Source of the DNA: Devosia sp.
GTDB lineage: Bacteria > Pseudomonadota > Alphaproteobacteria > Rhizobiales > Devosiaceae
Length of the DNA stretch: 64,000 nucleotides
Direction of reading: 5' to 3'
NCBI RefSeq assembly: GCF_025809055.1
Contig: NZ_CP075529.1
Span: forward strand, 3,149,501 to 3,213,500
Shown here: positions 35,401 through 45,232 of the stretch, in pieces
Layout of the letters: every line of letters starts with the position of its first letter
How positions within the stretch are numbered: the first letter of the stretch is position 1
Program-made: the position numbers and the translations under genes
Notes under the pieces: generated by a model
Seen by the model: only the letters and a program-made list of their open reading frames with translations
Database searches by the model: none
Told to the model about the DNA's origin: nothing

Positions 35401-36072
35401 ATGGCCGACACCACTCGGCTGACCCCGCAGGCGGCCCTGGCCCATCTCGTCGCCCATGGCCTGCAGATGGAGAGTGATGCCAAGGGCCGGCGTATCGCCA
35501 TCGGCCTGGCGGGTGGGCCCGGCACCGGCAAATCGACGCTGGCCGTCGAACTCGTCGCCATGCTCAATGCGGCGCGGCCGGGCAGCGCCGCCTATGTGCC
35601 CATGGATGGCTTTCATATGAAGCACGCCAAGATCGAGGCCATGGGGCAGACCGACTACAAGGGCGCGCCTCACACCTTTGAGGGCGCGGAATTTTTCAAT
35701 TTTCTCAGCCGGCTGAAAGCCGCGCAGGGCGCGGTGAGCGGACCCGGATACAGCCGCAAGATCGAGGACACGGTGGACGATGCTTTCACCGTTGATGGCG
35801 ACGTGCGCATCCTGGTGGTGGAAGGCAATTACCTGCTGCAGACCGATGGCCCCTGGGCGGGGATCAGGCCGCTCCTGGACTATGCGGTCTTCATCCACGT
35901 GCCGCGCGAACTGGTGCGCGCCCGGCTGATGAAGCGGCATGGCGAGGAAGGCCTGTTTTCCGAGGACCGCAATCGCGCCCATATCGAGCGCAATGACCTG
36001 CCCAATTACGACCGCGTGGAAGCCTCAAGGGACCGGGCGGACCTGGTGATCGAGATCGAGACGGTGGTTTGA
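35401..36072 (+). CDS. P-loop sugar/nucleoside kinase (FrcK/uridine kinase-like)
   Basis: A 223-residue kinase of the uridine kinase/pantothenate kinase superfamily. Walker A is GLAGGPGTGKSTLAVEL near residue 39; the substrate-binding pattern is VPMDGFHMKH; the catalytic region ILVVEGNYLL and the lid ARLMKRHGEEG follow. Similar proteins are the FrcK gene product of rhizobial fructose operons and kinases annotated as nucleoside/nucleotide kinases. The frcBCA genes here lie 21 kb away and lack a kinase. A sugar substrate is plausible but unproven. Confidence 0.8.
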   Translation: MADTTRLTPQAALAHLVAHGLQMESDAKGRRIAIGLAGGPGTGKSTLAVELVAMLNAARPGSAAYVPMDGFHMKHAKIEAMGQTDYKGAPHTFEGAEFFNFLSRLKAAQGAVSGPGYSRKIEDTVDDAFTVDGDVRILVVEGNYLLQTDGPWAGIRPLLDYAVFIHVPRELVRARLMKRHGEEGLFSEDRNRAHIERNDLPNYDRVEASRDRADLVIEIETVV

Positions 36073-36083
36073 GCGGCTTCCGG

Positions 36084-36155
36084 GTCATTCCCGCGAACGC
36101 GGGAAGCTTTGGTTTGGCGGGGTGAAACGGGGGCTCCCGCTTTCGCGGGAGTGAC
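36084..36155. repeat. 72-base palindromic repeat, family A copy 1
   Basis: Begins GTCATTCCCGCGAACGCGGG and ends CCCGCTTTCGCGGGAGTGAC. The two ends are small hairpins in inverted orientation around a 30-base core. The copy at 36304 differs at only about three positions. It is a REP/BIME-type intergenic element. Confidence 0.85.
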
Positions 36156-36221
36156 CTTGTGGGTGGTTGTGGTAGCGCAAGGCGGTGCGCAGGCGGATGG
36201 TCCGGTCACCCCACCCTCGGT

Positions 36222-36242
36222 CCCTCCCCCTCTAGGGGAGGG
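36222..36242. repeat. Short palindrome in intergenic region
   Basis: CCTCCCC-CTCTA-GGGGAGG, a strong hairpin between the two family A repeats. It resembles the palindromic cores of RIME-like elements but is incomplete. It lies in the 342-base gap after the kinase gene. Confidence 0.5.
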
Positions 36243-36303
36243 AGGCGCAGGGGCTAGCGCTCGGCTCCCGGGCGATTTTCAGTGTGATTTGCATTTCCAC
36301 CGG

Positions 36304-36375
36304 GTCATTCCCGCGAAAGCGGGAAGCTTTGGTTTGGTGGGGTGAAACGGAGGCTCCCGCTTTCGCGGGAGTGAC
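36304..36375. repeat. 72-base palindromic repeat, family A copy 2
   Basis: Near-identical to the copy at 36084 and in the same orientation, 220 bases apart. Together with a short palindrome the two copies fill most of the 342-base region 36073-36414, which holds no gene. Confidence 0.85.
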
Positions 36376-36414
36376 ATTGTGCCGGGCTGCACACTTGTGA
36401 GCGTACGCCTTCGG

Positions 36415-37983
36415 CTAAAAGCCGCCGCCGGTTTTGAAGCCGCCATGTTTGCGGGTGCCGGAGGAGCCGGTGCGGGGGCGGGAGAAGCCGCCGCCCGATC
36501 CGCCGCCGGTTGATCCGCCCCAGCCGCCGCCGAAACCACCGCCAAAACCGCCGCGACCGGGTTTGCTCTTGCCGCCCGACGGGCTGCCGCCAAAGCTGCT
36601 GTCGGGCCACTGGAACCCGCCGCCGCCGTCGGACCATGGCCCGGAATTGCTGTTGCGATTGGAGCGCGTGGGCTGATAGCCCGAGCCCCATTCCGAGCCC
36701 TTGGCCCAGTTCTGGCTGCGCTGCCACTGGTCCCAATAGGACGCGGCGGTGATGGTGCCGCGCAGGAAGTCGTTGAGCATGTCGCCGACCAGCCGGTCTT
36801 CCTTGAAGCTCGAGCGGGGATCGTCGAAGCGCTGCTTCTTGAACTCCCACTGGATGTCTTCGAGCTCGCGGCGGCGCGCGGCGAGGGTCTTGAGGCGATC
36901 GCGTTGCTCGCGGCTGTCCTCGTCTTCTTCGCGGACGCGGGTGCGGGCTTCGTCGATCTGGGCGACGATGGTGTCGTCCTGCCCGGTGCGGGTGCGCCGG
37001 GCCTCGGCGAGCAGGGTCTGGATATCCTCGCGGCCCAGGGCGGCGGCGAGGGCCGAAGTGGCCGTCTCGAAGGCCGGATCCTTGCCCTCGGCGAGTGCGT
37101 GGAGCGATTTGGCGGCCGTGTCGCGCTGGTCCTCGGCTTCCACGATATGGGCGTCGACCTCTTCGATTTCAGCCTGGGCGGCGGCGATGGCCTGTCGGAC
37201 CGGGGCACCCCCGGCGCGGTCGACGGCGGCGGCCTCCATGGCCTGCAGCTTCTGTTCGGCCTCGGAAACGGCCGCTTCCTGGCGGTCGGCATGCTCGCGC
37301 AGGCGCAACGGAATTTCGTTGAGCATCGCGTAGTTGGGCCGGGCCTTGAGGAACCCGATCAGATTGGCGACAAGGCCGTCGAAATAGCGGACGAGGTTGT
37401 TGGCGCGATAGCCGGAGGTGCCGTAGCCAGCGTCCCACAGATACATGAACAGCGGATCGTCGCGATAGGGTCGGCCCTTGTCCTCGCGGTCCTTCTCGGC
37501 CTGTTCGGTCTTGCGCAGCGACTGCTCGGCAATGCGGTCGAGCTCTTCGGTTTCGGCGCGCTGCGCCGTGTAGGCGGGTTCGCTGGCGAGGAGCGCCGCC
37601 TGCTGGTCGGTCAGGCGCTTGAGTTCGGCCTGTTGTTCCTCGAGACGCGCAACGGCGGCACTGCGCCGCTCGACCAGCCTTGAGCGGGCCTCGTCGAAAT
37701 CGCCGATGGTCTTTTCGGCCTTGGCGACATCCTTGGCATGGGACTTGAGCATGTCCCGCGCCTGCCGCTCGGCCGTGGAAATGGTGCCGTCGAGTTCGCC
37801 CTGGATGGCGGGGTCGAGGCGGAACTGCGCCAATTGGCGGAACAGCTCGGCTTCGCTTTCCTTGATCTTGGTGATGCGTTCGGCCGTGCGGGCGAGGCGG
37901 CGGGAGATTTCGTCTTCCTCGCGCCGGATGTCGCGCATCGCCTCTTCGAGGCTGGCCAGGGCCTGGGGTCCGCCTATGCTCAT
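36415..37983 (-). CDS. Coiled-coil protein with Gly-rich tail, unknown function
   Basis: A 522-residue cytoplasmic protein I cannot assign to a characterised family. Residues about 5-150 and 210-390 are charged heptad-type coiled coil. Between them lies a conserved-looking patch RDDPLFMYLWDAGYGTSGY. The last 90 residues are Gly/Ser-rich (GGFGGGFGGGWGGSTGGGSG) and end in a basic KHGGFKTGGGF tail, suggesting a disordered or phase-separating segment. It is the last gene of a tight three-gene set, 4 bases after the membrane protein gene, so the three probably act together. Confidence 0.85.
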   Translation of the reverse strand: MSIGGPQALASLEEAMRDIRREEDEISRRLARTAERITKIKESEAELFRQLAQFRLDPAIQGELDGTISTAERQARDMLKSHAKDVAKAEKTIGDFDEARSRLVERRSAAVARLEEQQAELKRLTDQQAALLASEPAYTAQRAETEELDRIAEQSLRKTEQAEKDREDKGRPYRDDPLFMYLWDAGYGTSGYRANNLVRYFDGLVANLIGFLKARPNYAMLNEIPLRLREHADRQEAAVSEAEQKLQAMEAAAVDRAGGAPVRQAIAAAQAEIEEVDAHIVEAEDQRDTAAKSLHALAEGKDPAFETATSALAAALGREDIQTLLAEARRTRTGQDDTIVAQIDEARTRVREEDEDSREQRDRLKTLAARRRELEDIQWEFKKQRFDDPRSSFKEDRLVGDMLNDFLRGTITAASYWDQWQRSQNWAKGSEWGSGYQPTRSNRNSNSGPWSDGGGGFQWPDSSFGGSPSGGKSKPGRGGFGGGFGGGWGGSTGGGSGGGFSRPRTGSSGTRKHGGFKTGGGF

Positions 37984-37987
37984 CGCC

Positions 37988-38926
37988 TCACCACCGGGTC
38001 ACAGCGCCGCCCATGACGGGCATGAGATATTCGACGTCAAGGAAGCCATCCTGCTTGCGGCCCACTTCATTGCCCTGGATGATGCCGTCGTCGCGCTTGT
38101 CGGCGGCCACGGCCGTGTAGATGGATTCGGGAACGCGCACGCCCCACATCGACACGACTTCTGTTTCCCCGTTCTCCTCGTTGAGGATGGGCAGCGACAA
38201 GACATCGCCATTGGCCTCGATGGCCTCGACCACGAGGTAGTAATTGGTGGCGTCGGTATTGATTTCGGGGAAGGTCCAGAAGCCCGAATCCACCCCTTCG
38301 CGATTGACGACGCGCAGCGAATAGGCCTGGCGCAGCTGGTCGCGCAGGGCCGTGAGGCTGGCCACCGCCTCCTCGGCGCCCTCGCGATTGCCTTCGCTGG
38401 CAAAGGCCTTGCCGCGCTGCACGATGGCTTCGGCCTGAACCACGGCGGACTGCACCTTGGTTTCCTCGAAGATGGTCTGGTAGAGCCCGTCCATCTGGGC
38501 CGGCAGGCCCTCGACCAGTTCGAGGCGCGCCTGTTCGGCCTGCCCGGCCTGATAGGGCTGCCAGATGCCGAAATAGCCCACCGAGAGCAAGAGGACGGCG
38601 CCCAGCGCAATCAGCGCCGGCCGGCCCCAGCTCTTGCGGCCGACATAGAGCCGGGCGAGGGTGGTGCCCAGGCCCGGCGCCGGCGGTTCATAGGTGAACC
38701 GGCTTTCAGCCAGGGCTGCCACGCCTTCCTTGAGGATGTGGTCGGGAACCTCGATGCCCTGGTCGTGATAGACCGAGCGCAGGCGCTCGATGAGCTGCTT
38801 CTCGCGGGCGGCGCCATCGAGTTCGCGCGTCACCAGATCCTGCCGGTGACGGAGCGTGTCGACCACGTCCATCGCCAGCATGACCTCGTCGAGCGGAGCG
38901 CCGGGCTTGGCTGTTGCGTCACTCAT
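37988..38926 (-). CDS. Single-TM protein of a three-gene module (DUF6384-like)
   Basis: A 312-residue protein. Residues 1-90 are cytoplasmic with a helical DEVMLAMDVVDTLRHRQDLV segment, then one transmembrane helix near 108-128 (ALIALGAVLLLSVGYFGI). The rest, with many charged helices and a final beta-rich part, would face the periplasm. It resembles proteins annotated DUF6384; that match is from memory and moderate. It lies between two long coiled-coil genes, 32 and 4 bases from its neighbours, in one operon. Confidence 0.8.
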   Translation of the reverse strand: MSDATAKPGAPLDEVMLAMDVVDTLRHRQDLVTRELDGAAREKQLIERLRSVYHDQGIEVPDHILKEGVAALAESRFTYEPPAPGLGTTLARLYVGRKSWGRPALIALGAVLLLSVGYFGIWQPYQAGQAEQARLELVEGLPAQMDGLYQTIFEETKVQSAVVQAEAIVQRGKAFASEGNREGAEEAVASLTALRDQLRQAYSLRVVNREGVDSGFWTFPEINTDATNYYLVVEAIEANGDVLSLPILNEENGETEVVSMWGVRVPESIYTAVAADKRDDGIIQGNEVGRKQDGFLDVEYLMPVMGGAVTRW

Positions 38927-38958
38927 GGGCTGAAGATACCCGTCCGGTCAAAGAGCCC

Positions 38959-40185
38959 TCAGTTCCTGGTTTCGAGCAGAAGCGCATTGCCTTCGGCGGC
39001 GAGGGTGGCGAGGCGCCGCTTGCCGTCCTCCACCGCGTCGCGGATTTCTGCCGAGTTCTTGGTCGAGGCCACGCGCATCTCGTTGATGATGGTGCGGCTC
39101 TTCTCCTGGAAGTTGACGACGGAATCGACCAGCTTCTTGACGGCGTCGGCGCGCACGGTGGGGCCATAACCGGCCTTGACCGCCTCTTCCTGCACCTTGT
39201 CGCCAATCTCGGAAAGCGTCTCCAGCGACTTGGACATGCCTTCCTTCATGGCATTGAGGGTTTCGGTCGATTCATGCAGGCCGAACATGCCGGTAAAGGA
39301 GGCGCTGAGCGCGGTCAGGACGGTCTCGTTGGTCGAGAAGAACGAAATCGACTGCTGATAGACGCGCTCCTTGGCATTGGTGGTCTGCATCAGACGCGCC
39401 ATGACGACTTCGGACGTATTGTAGGAAATGGTCAGATTGTCCGAGAGGTCCTTGGCGATCTGGTAGCGCTTTTCCTCGTTCTGCATTTCGCGCAGGCGCT
39501 CGTCGCGCGCCATTTCGAGGCGGGCGCGGTCGGCCGGTACGGTACCGGAAAAGGCGGCCAGTTCATCGGCCGACTTCTGCAGGATGTTTTTCTTTTCCTC
39601 GAGGCGCTTCTCGGCGGTCTGCAGCACTTCGAGCGCCATGACTTCGGACTGTTTCAGCGCGCCGCGGAAATCCCGATAGGCCTCGAGAATGGTCTGCTCG
39701 CGGTCGATCTGGTCCTTGGTGTCGCGCGTCACATCCAGATAAGTGTCGCGGATCTTGTTGAAGCGGGTGGCGATGTCGCCACGGCTCACCTTCATCCAGA
39801 CATTGGAGGCGCGCTCGAACAGATCGAGCTTGTTGTCGGCAAGCTGGTCGACCATGCCCTTGGCATCGTCGCGGATGGAGTCGAAGCCCTTTGTGATGTC
39901 TTCGTAGCGCTCGCCGATCTTCATGGCGGCGACCTGTTCGCGCACCACTTCGTTGAAGGCGCTGGCCTGGCTGAGGGTACGGCCGATCAGGATGACGCGG
40001 GTTTCATCCAGTTCGGTGATCTGGGCAAGCAGCCCGGTAATGGGAGCCTCAGCCTGGTTTTCCGGCCAGATGCCGAGGTCGCGAATGGCGTTCACGGCCT
40101 TGTCGAGATACTGCAGCGGCTTTTCCGCAATGGCGGGCATCGCCGTCTGGGCCTCTGTGGTGGCGGTGTTCACTGGATCGGTCAT
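38959..40185 (-). CDS. Long coiled-coil protein, possibly TelA-like
   Basis: A 408-residue helical protein without signal peptide or membrane segment. Repeated features are long amphipathic helices, for example QIDREQTILEAYRDFRGALK and AEKRLEEKKNILQKSADEL, and a C-terminal block NEMRVASTKNSAEIRDAVED. The overall style recalls the TelA/YaaN toxic-anion-resistance family, but I see no decisive motif. It is the first gene of the three-gene module and starts opposite the CoxG-like gene, with a shared 177-base promoter region. Confidence 0.8.
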   Translation of the reverse strand: MTDPVNTATTEAQTAMPAIAEKPLQYLDKAVNAIRDLGIWPENQAEAPITGLLAQITELDETRVILIGRTLSQASAFNEVVREQVAAMKIGERYEDITKGFDSIRDDAKGMVDQLADNKLDLFERASNVWMKVSRGDIATRFNKIRDTYLDVTRDTKDQIDREQTILEAYRDFRGALKQSEVMALEVLQTAEKRLEEKKNILQKSADELAAFSGTVPADRARLEMARDERLREMQNEEKRYQIAKDLSDNLTISYNTSEVVMARLMQTTNAKERVYQQSISFFSTNETVLTALSASFTGMFGLHESTETLNAMKEGMSKSLETLSEIGDKVQEEAVKAGYGPTVRADAVKKLVDSVVNFQEKSRTIINEMRVASTKNSAEIRDAVEDGKRRLATLAAEGNALLLETRN

Positions 40186-40362
40186 GACTGGCTCCCTTTG
40201 GTGGCCGGACCGTCGTCTGCGGCCCTGACTCTAGATTGCGTCTATGGGCCCCCCTGACAATTGCATGTTGACCGGGCGACAACTATTTACACCATATTGG
40301 TGCGAAAAAGCCGCACGTAAAGAAGGGTTGGGCCAACGAGCCCTCCGGACCTGGGAGGCTCG

Positions 40363-40827
40363 ATGCAATTCGGCGGACGCTATCAGATCGCAGCACCCAG
40401 ACTTGCCGTCTGGGAAGCCCTCAACGACCCTGAGACGCTCAAGGCCGCCATTCCCGGTTGCAGCCGCATCGCCTGGACCGGCCCGGCCAGCCTCGATCTA
40501 GACATTACCGTCAATCTGGGGGTGATGAAGCCCGTGTTCAAAGGCGAGCTGCTGCTGACCGATGTCGAGCCGGCGGAGCGTTACCGGCTGGCCGGCAAGG
40601 GCAAGGGTGGCCTGCTGGGCCTGGCGGAAGGCGCCGCCAATATCGCGCTCGAAGACAATGAAGGGGGAACCCTTCTGGCCTTTACGGCGGAGGGTGGCGC
40701 ATCGGGTCAGATCATGAAACTGGGCAAGGCCATTGTCGGCAATTCGGCCCAGAAGATCATCGACGGCTTCTTCGAACGATTCGCGACGGCCATGGGCGCC
40801 GAGATCATTCCCCTAGGCCCTGCTTAA
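40363..40827 (+). CDS. CoxG/SRPBCC family protein
   Basis: A 154-residue START-like protein of the carbon-monoxide-dehydrogenase subunit G family: RYQIAAPRLAVWEALNDPETLKAAIPG at the start, then VNLGVMKPVFKGEL and a C-terminal membrane-recruitment-type helix. CoxG recruits enzymes to the membrane in CO-oxidisers, but stand-alone members are common, and no CO dehydrogenase genes are nearby. The ribosome site GGGAGG lies 5 bases before the ATG. Confidence 0.88.
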   Translation: MQFGGRYQIAAPRLAVWEALNDPETLKAAIPGCSRIAWTGPASLDLDITVNLGVMKPVFKGELLLTDVEPAERYRLAGKGKGGLLGLAEGAANIALEDNEGGTLLAFTAEGGASGQIMKLGKAIVGNSAQKIIDGFFERFATAMGAEIIPLGPA

Positions 40828-40889
40828 GGGTTTGCTCACCATGCCGGAAGGCGCCTTGGAGCGGCCATCATTCCGCCGCCGGCGATGCC

Positions 40890-40911
40890 GTAGAGACAGG
40901 GCGGTCTCTAC
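40890..40911. promoter_or_regulatory. Perfect 8-base inverted repeat before a small ORF
   Basis: GTAGAGAC-AGGGCG-GTCTCTAC, followed by AATTTGTGT, 62 bases after the CoxG-like stop and 20 before a 40-codon ORF. It could be a weak terminator of the CoxG-like gene or an operator/leader structure of the ORF. No proper T-run follows. Confidence 0.5.
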
Positions 40912-40931
40912 AATTTGTGTCGAATTGCATC

Positions 40932-41054
40932 ATGTCCATGTCCGCCCGCGACAGTATTGCCCTCTATTTCATCGCCAGCCTGGCGGTTCTCGTCACGCTC
41001 TATGCCGATGCCGACCTGGGAAAACTGTTCACGATGATCCTGGCCCGGCTTTAG
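40932..41054 (+). CDS. Possible 40-residue membrane miniprotein
   Basis: A short frame starting MSMSARDSIALYFIASLAVL and continuing with a second hydrophobic end (LFTMILARL). One membrane helix near residues 9-24 is likely, with an acidic DADAD stretch after it. No clear ribosome site is visible, but codon choice is GC3-rich like that of real genes. An inverted repeat precedes it. It lies in an otherwise gene-free region of 634 bases. Small hydrophobic frames also arise by chance. Confidence 0.45.
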   Translation: MSMSARDSIALYFIASLAVLVTLYADADLGKLFTMILARL

Positions 41055-41161
41055 GGGGTGTTACCCTTCGGCTGGTTCGAGATGGTGCTCCGGCCCCCGG
41101 GGTCGCTTTGCATCAGTGGCTAGACCTCTGCCGGGGTTAAATTGCAAAATCTCAGGATGGG

Positions 41162-41183
41162 CCCCGGCCTTCGCCGGGGTGAC
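41162..41183. repeat. Single palindromic unit related to family A
   Basis: CCCCGGC-CTTC-GCCGGGG followed by TGACA. It has the same hairpin-plus-TGAC layout as the end unit of the family A repeats, but with a different loop. Only one half-element is present. Confidence 0.5.
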
Positions 41184-41362
41184 AGCAGAGATCTTGGAGC
41201 AACAATCCCGTGTACGGACGGTCAGGTGCCAGCCCGCCAGTGTGCGGATGGTTCCCGGCGGCGTTGGATTGCCTCAACATCGAAGTGCCAGTTCGCGCCT
41301 GTTCAATACTGGAGCGTCCTGCGCGAATTTTGACCAATCGGAAAAAATTTGTCGCTTCCCTC

Positions 41363-41391
41363 TTGCAGGCGCGATGATTGCACGATTTTAT
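41363..41391 (+). promoter_or_regulatory. Candidate promoter of the nucleoside island
   Basis: TTGCAG (41363-41368), a 17-base spacer and TTTTAT (41386-41391), about 70 bases before the binding-protein start in locally AT-rich DNA. The match to the consensus is moderate; the placement before the first gene of a long operon supports it. Confidence 0.45.
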
Positions 41392-41461
41392 CCCTTTTCA
41401 GCGCATTGAGATTGTCCGTCGGTTTTCCCGGCGCTCGGTGCGAGACAGGGAGACACCATCA

Positions 41462-42466
41462 ATGAAAATTTCGATCCTCACCAAGGCCATGGCTGGCGGC
41501 GTTGCGCTTTCCGCCGTTCTGACCGGGGCGGCCCTGGCCGATCCGGCGCTGATCTACGATCTGGGCGGCAAGTTCGACAAGTCGTTCAACGAGTCGGCCT
41601 ATAACGGTGCCGAAGCCTGGAAGACCGAGACCGGCGGCGCGTACGTCGACCTCGAACTGCAGAACGACGCGCAGCGCGAGCAGGCCCTTCGCCGCTTTGC
41701 TTCGCAGGGCTCCAACCCAATCGTGGTGATGAGCTTCATGTGGGAATCGGTGCTGGGTGCCCTGGCTGCCGAATTCCCCGACACCAACTTCGTGGTGATC
41801 GACTCGGTCGTCGACGGCCCGAACGTGCAGTCGCTGCTGTTCGACGAGCATACCGGCTCGTACCTGGTTGGCGCGCTGGCCGCTCTCAAGTCCGAAACCG
41901 GCACTGTCGGCTTCGTCGGCGGCATGGACGTGCCCCTGATCCACAAGTTCTATTGCGGCTATGCCCAGGGCGCCAAGGCGGTCAATCCTGATGCGACCGT
42001 GATCGAATCCTATACCGGTACCACCCCGGCTGCCTGGAACGATCCGGTCACCGCTGGCGAATTGGCCAAGGCTGCCATGGACCAGGGTGCGGACGTCGTC
42101 TTCGCCGCTGCCGGTGGCTCGGGCCTCGGCGTGCTGCAGGCCATGGCCGATGCCGGCAAGTACTCGATCGGCGTCGATAGCAACCAGAACTACCTGCACC
42201 CCGGTTCGGTCCTGACCTCGATGCTCAAGCGCGTCGACAATGCCGTGGGCCTGGCCTTCACCGAAGCCGGTGACGACGCCACCTTCAAGCCCGGCCTGAC
42301 GACCCTGGGCCTCGAAGGCGACTTTGTCGGCTATGCCCTCGACGAGCATAACCAGGACCTGATCACCGAAGACATGATCACTGCGGTCGAAGACCTCAAG
42401 GCCAAGATCATGTCGGGTGAAATCGTGGTTCACGACTACACCACCGACTCCACCTGCCCGGCCTAA
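41462..42466 (+). CDS. BMP-family nucleoside-binding protein
   Basis: A 334-residue periplasmic binding protein of the BMP/PnrA family. The signal peptide ends near TGAALA, with no lipobox, followed by DPALIYDLGGKFDKSFNESAYNGA, the conserved BMP start. VVFAAAGGSGLGVLQA and IGVDSNQNYLHPGSVLTSMLK are further family blocks. The family binds purine and pyrimidine nucleosides, and the genes downstream (Cdd, PNP, DeoA) agree. The start at 41462 has AGGGAG upstream. It is the first gene of the nucleoside importer. Confidence 0.93.
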   Translation: MKISILTKAMAGGVALSAVLTGAALADPALIYDLGGKFDKSFNESAYNGAEAWKTETGGAYVDLELQNDAQREQALRRFASQGSNPIVVMSFMWESVLGALAAEFPDTNFVVIDSVVDGPNVQSLLFDEHTGSYLVGALAALKSETGTVGFVGGMDVPLIHKFYCGYAQGAKAVNPDATVIESYTGTTPAAWNDPVTAGELAKAAMDQGADVVFAAAGGSGLGVLQAMADAGKYSIGVDSNQNYLHPGSVLTSMLKRVDNAVGLAFTEAGDDATFKPGLTTLGLEGDFVGYALDEHNQDLITEDMITAVEDLKAKIMSGEIVVHDYTTDSTCPA

Positions 42467-42476
42467 GCGGTCAGTC

Positions 42477-44098
<1,622 letters not shown>

Positions 44099-44102
<4 letters not shown>

Positions 44103-45229
44103 GTGCGCTGAAGCCTCTTCCCCGCTGGGCCGACGTGGCCCTTCTGCCGCTGCTCAACCTGCTCCTGGCCTTCGTGGTCTCGGGCATCGTGGTGCTGGCG
44201 ATCGGGCACAACCCGTTCACCGCCATCTGGGCCATCATCACCGGCGCCTTCGGCAATGGCTACAATATCGGCTATACGCTCTACTACGCGACCAACTTCG
44301 TCTTTGCCGGCCTCGCCGTCGCCATCGCGGCGCATGGCGGGCTGTTCAATATCGGCGGCAATGGCCAGGCCTATATTGCGGGATTGGGCGTGATCGTGGT
44401 CGCCCTGGCGCTGCAGGATACGCACTGGCTGCTGATCGCGCCGGTCGCCATCCTCGCCGCGGCGCTGTTCGGTGGCGTCTGGGCCTTCATCCCGGGCTAT
44501 CTGCAGGCCAAGCGCGGCAGCCATGTGGTGATCACCACCATCATGTTCAATTTCATCGCCTCGGCGGTGATGATCTACATGCTCAATCGGGTGCTGAAGC
44601 CCGCCGGCGTATCGGGGCCGGAATCGGCCATGCTGGCGGAAGGCGCGCGCATGCCCAAGCTGGGCACGTTCTTTGCCCCGTTCAACTATACCCCGGTCAA
44701 TTTCTCGATCTTCCTGGCCATTGCGGCCCTGATCGGCGTCTATGTGCTCATCTGGCATACGCGCTTCGGCTATGCGCTGCGGGTCATGGGGCAGAACCCG
44801 ACGGCCTCGCGCTATGCCGGTATTTCCAACTCCAAGATGATCATGGTGACCATGACGCTTTCGGGCGCGCTGGCCGGCATGGTGGCGTTCAACGAGGTGT
44901 TCGGCGTGCAGCACCGGCTGGTGCTCGACTTCGTCGCCGACGCCGGCTTCGTCGGCATCGCCGTGGCGCTGATGGGCCGCAACCACCCGATCGGCATTGC
45001 CTTTGCGGCATTGTTGTTCGGAGCGCTCTACCAGGGCGGCAACGAGCTGCAATATGTGATTTCCGGGCTCGACCGCACCGTGGTGGTGATCATCCAGGCC
45101 CTGGTGATCCTGTTTACCGGCGCCATGGAAGGGCTATTCCGCCCGGGTCTGCAACGCACGATGATGCTGTTCTCGCCCGAGCAGAAGGCCGAGGCCATTG
45201 CCCGCGAAACCGTGAAGTCGGAGAGCTGA
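44099..45229 (+). CDS. Nucleoside ABC transporter permease 1 (YufP/NupP type)
   Basis: A 376-residue membrane protein with about ten helices and the branched-chain/CUT2-like motif AHGGLFNIGGNGQAYIAG plus HVVITTIMFNFIA and FVGIAVALMGRNHPIG, typical of the first permease of BMP-type systems. It overlaps the ATPase stop by 4 bases and precedes the second permease by 3, so the importer is one translational unit. Confidence 0.93.
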
Positions 45230-45232
45230 TCG

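Larger units (their letters stand above)
41055..41461. other. Gene-free region before the nucleoside island
   Basis: About 400 bases with no convincing gene. It contains a single palindromic unit at 41162-41179 and becomes AT-rich from about 41330 on, where the probable promoter (41363-41391) and an untranslated leader with AGGGAG ribosome site for the nucleoside binding protein are found. Confidence 0.6.

Noticed and set aside
36073..36414. CRISPR-like array from repeated palindromes
   Set aside because: Only two copies, no regular spacers and no cas genes; the units are REP-type intergenic palindromes.
40363..40827. CO oxidation locus based on the CoxG-like protein
   Set aside because: No CoxL, CoxM or CoxS genes are in the window; stand-alone CoxG-like proteins are common.
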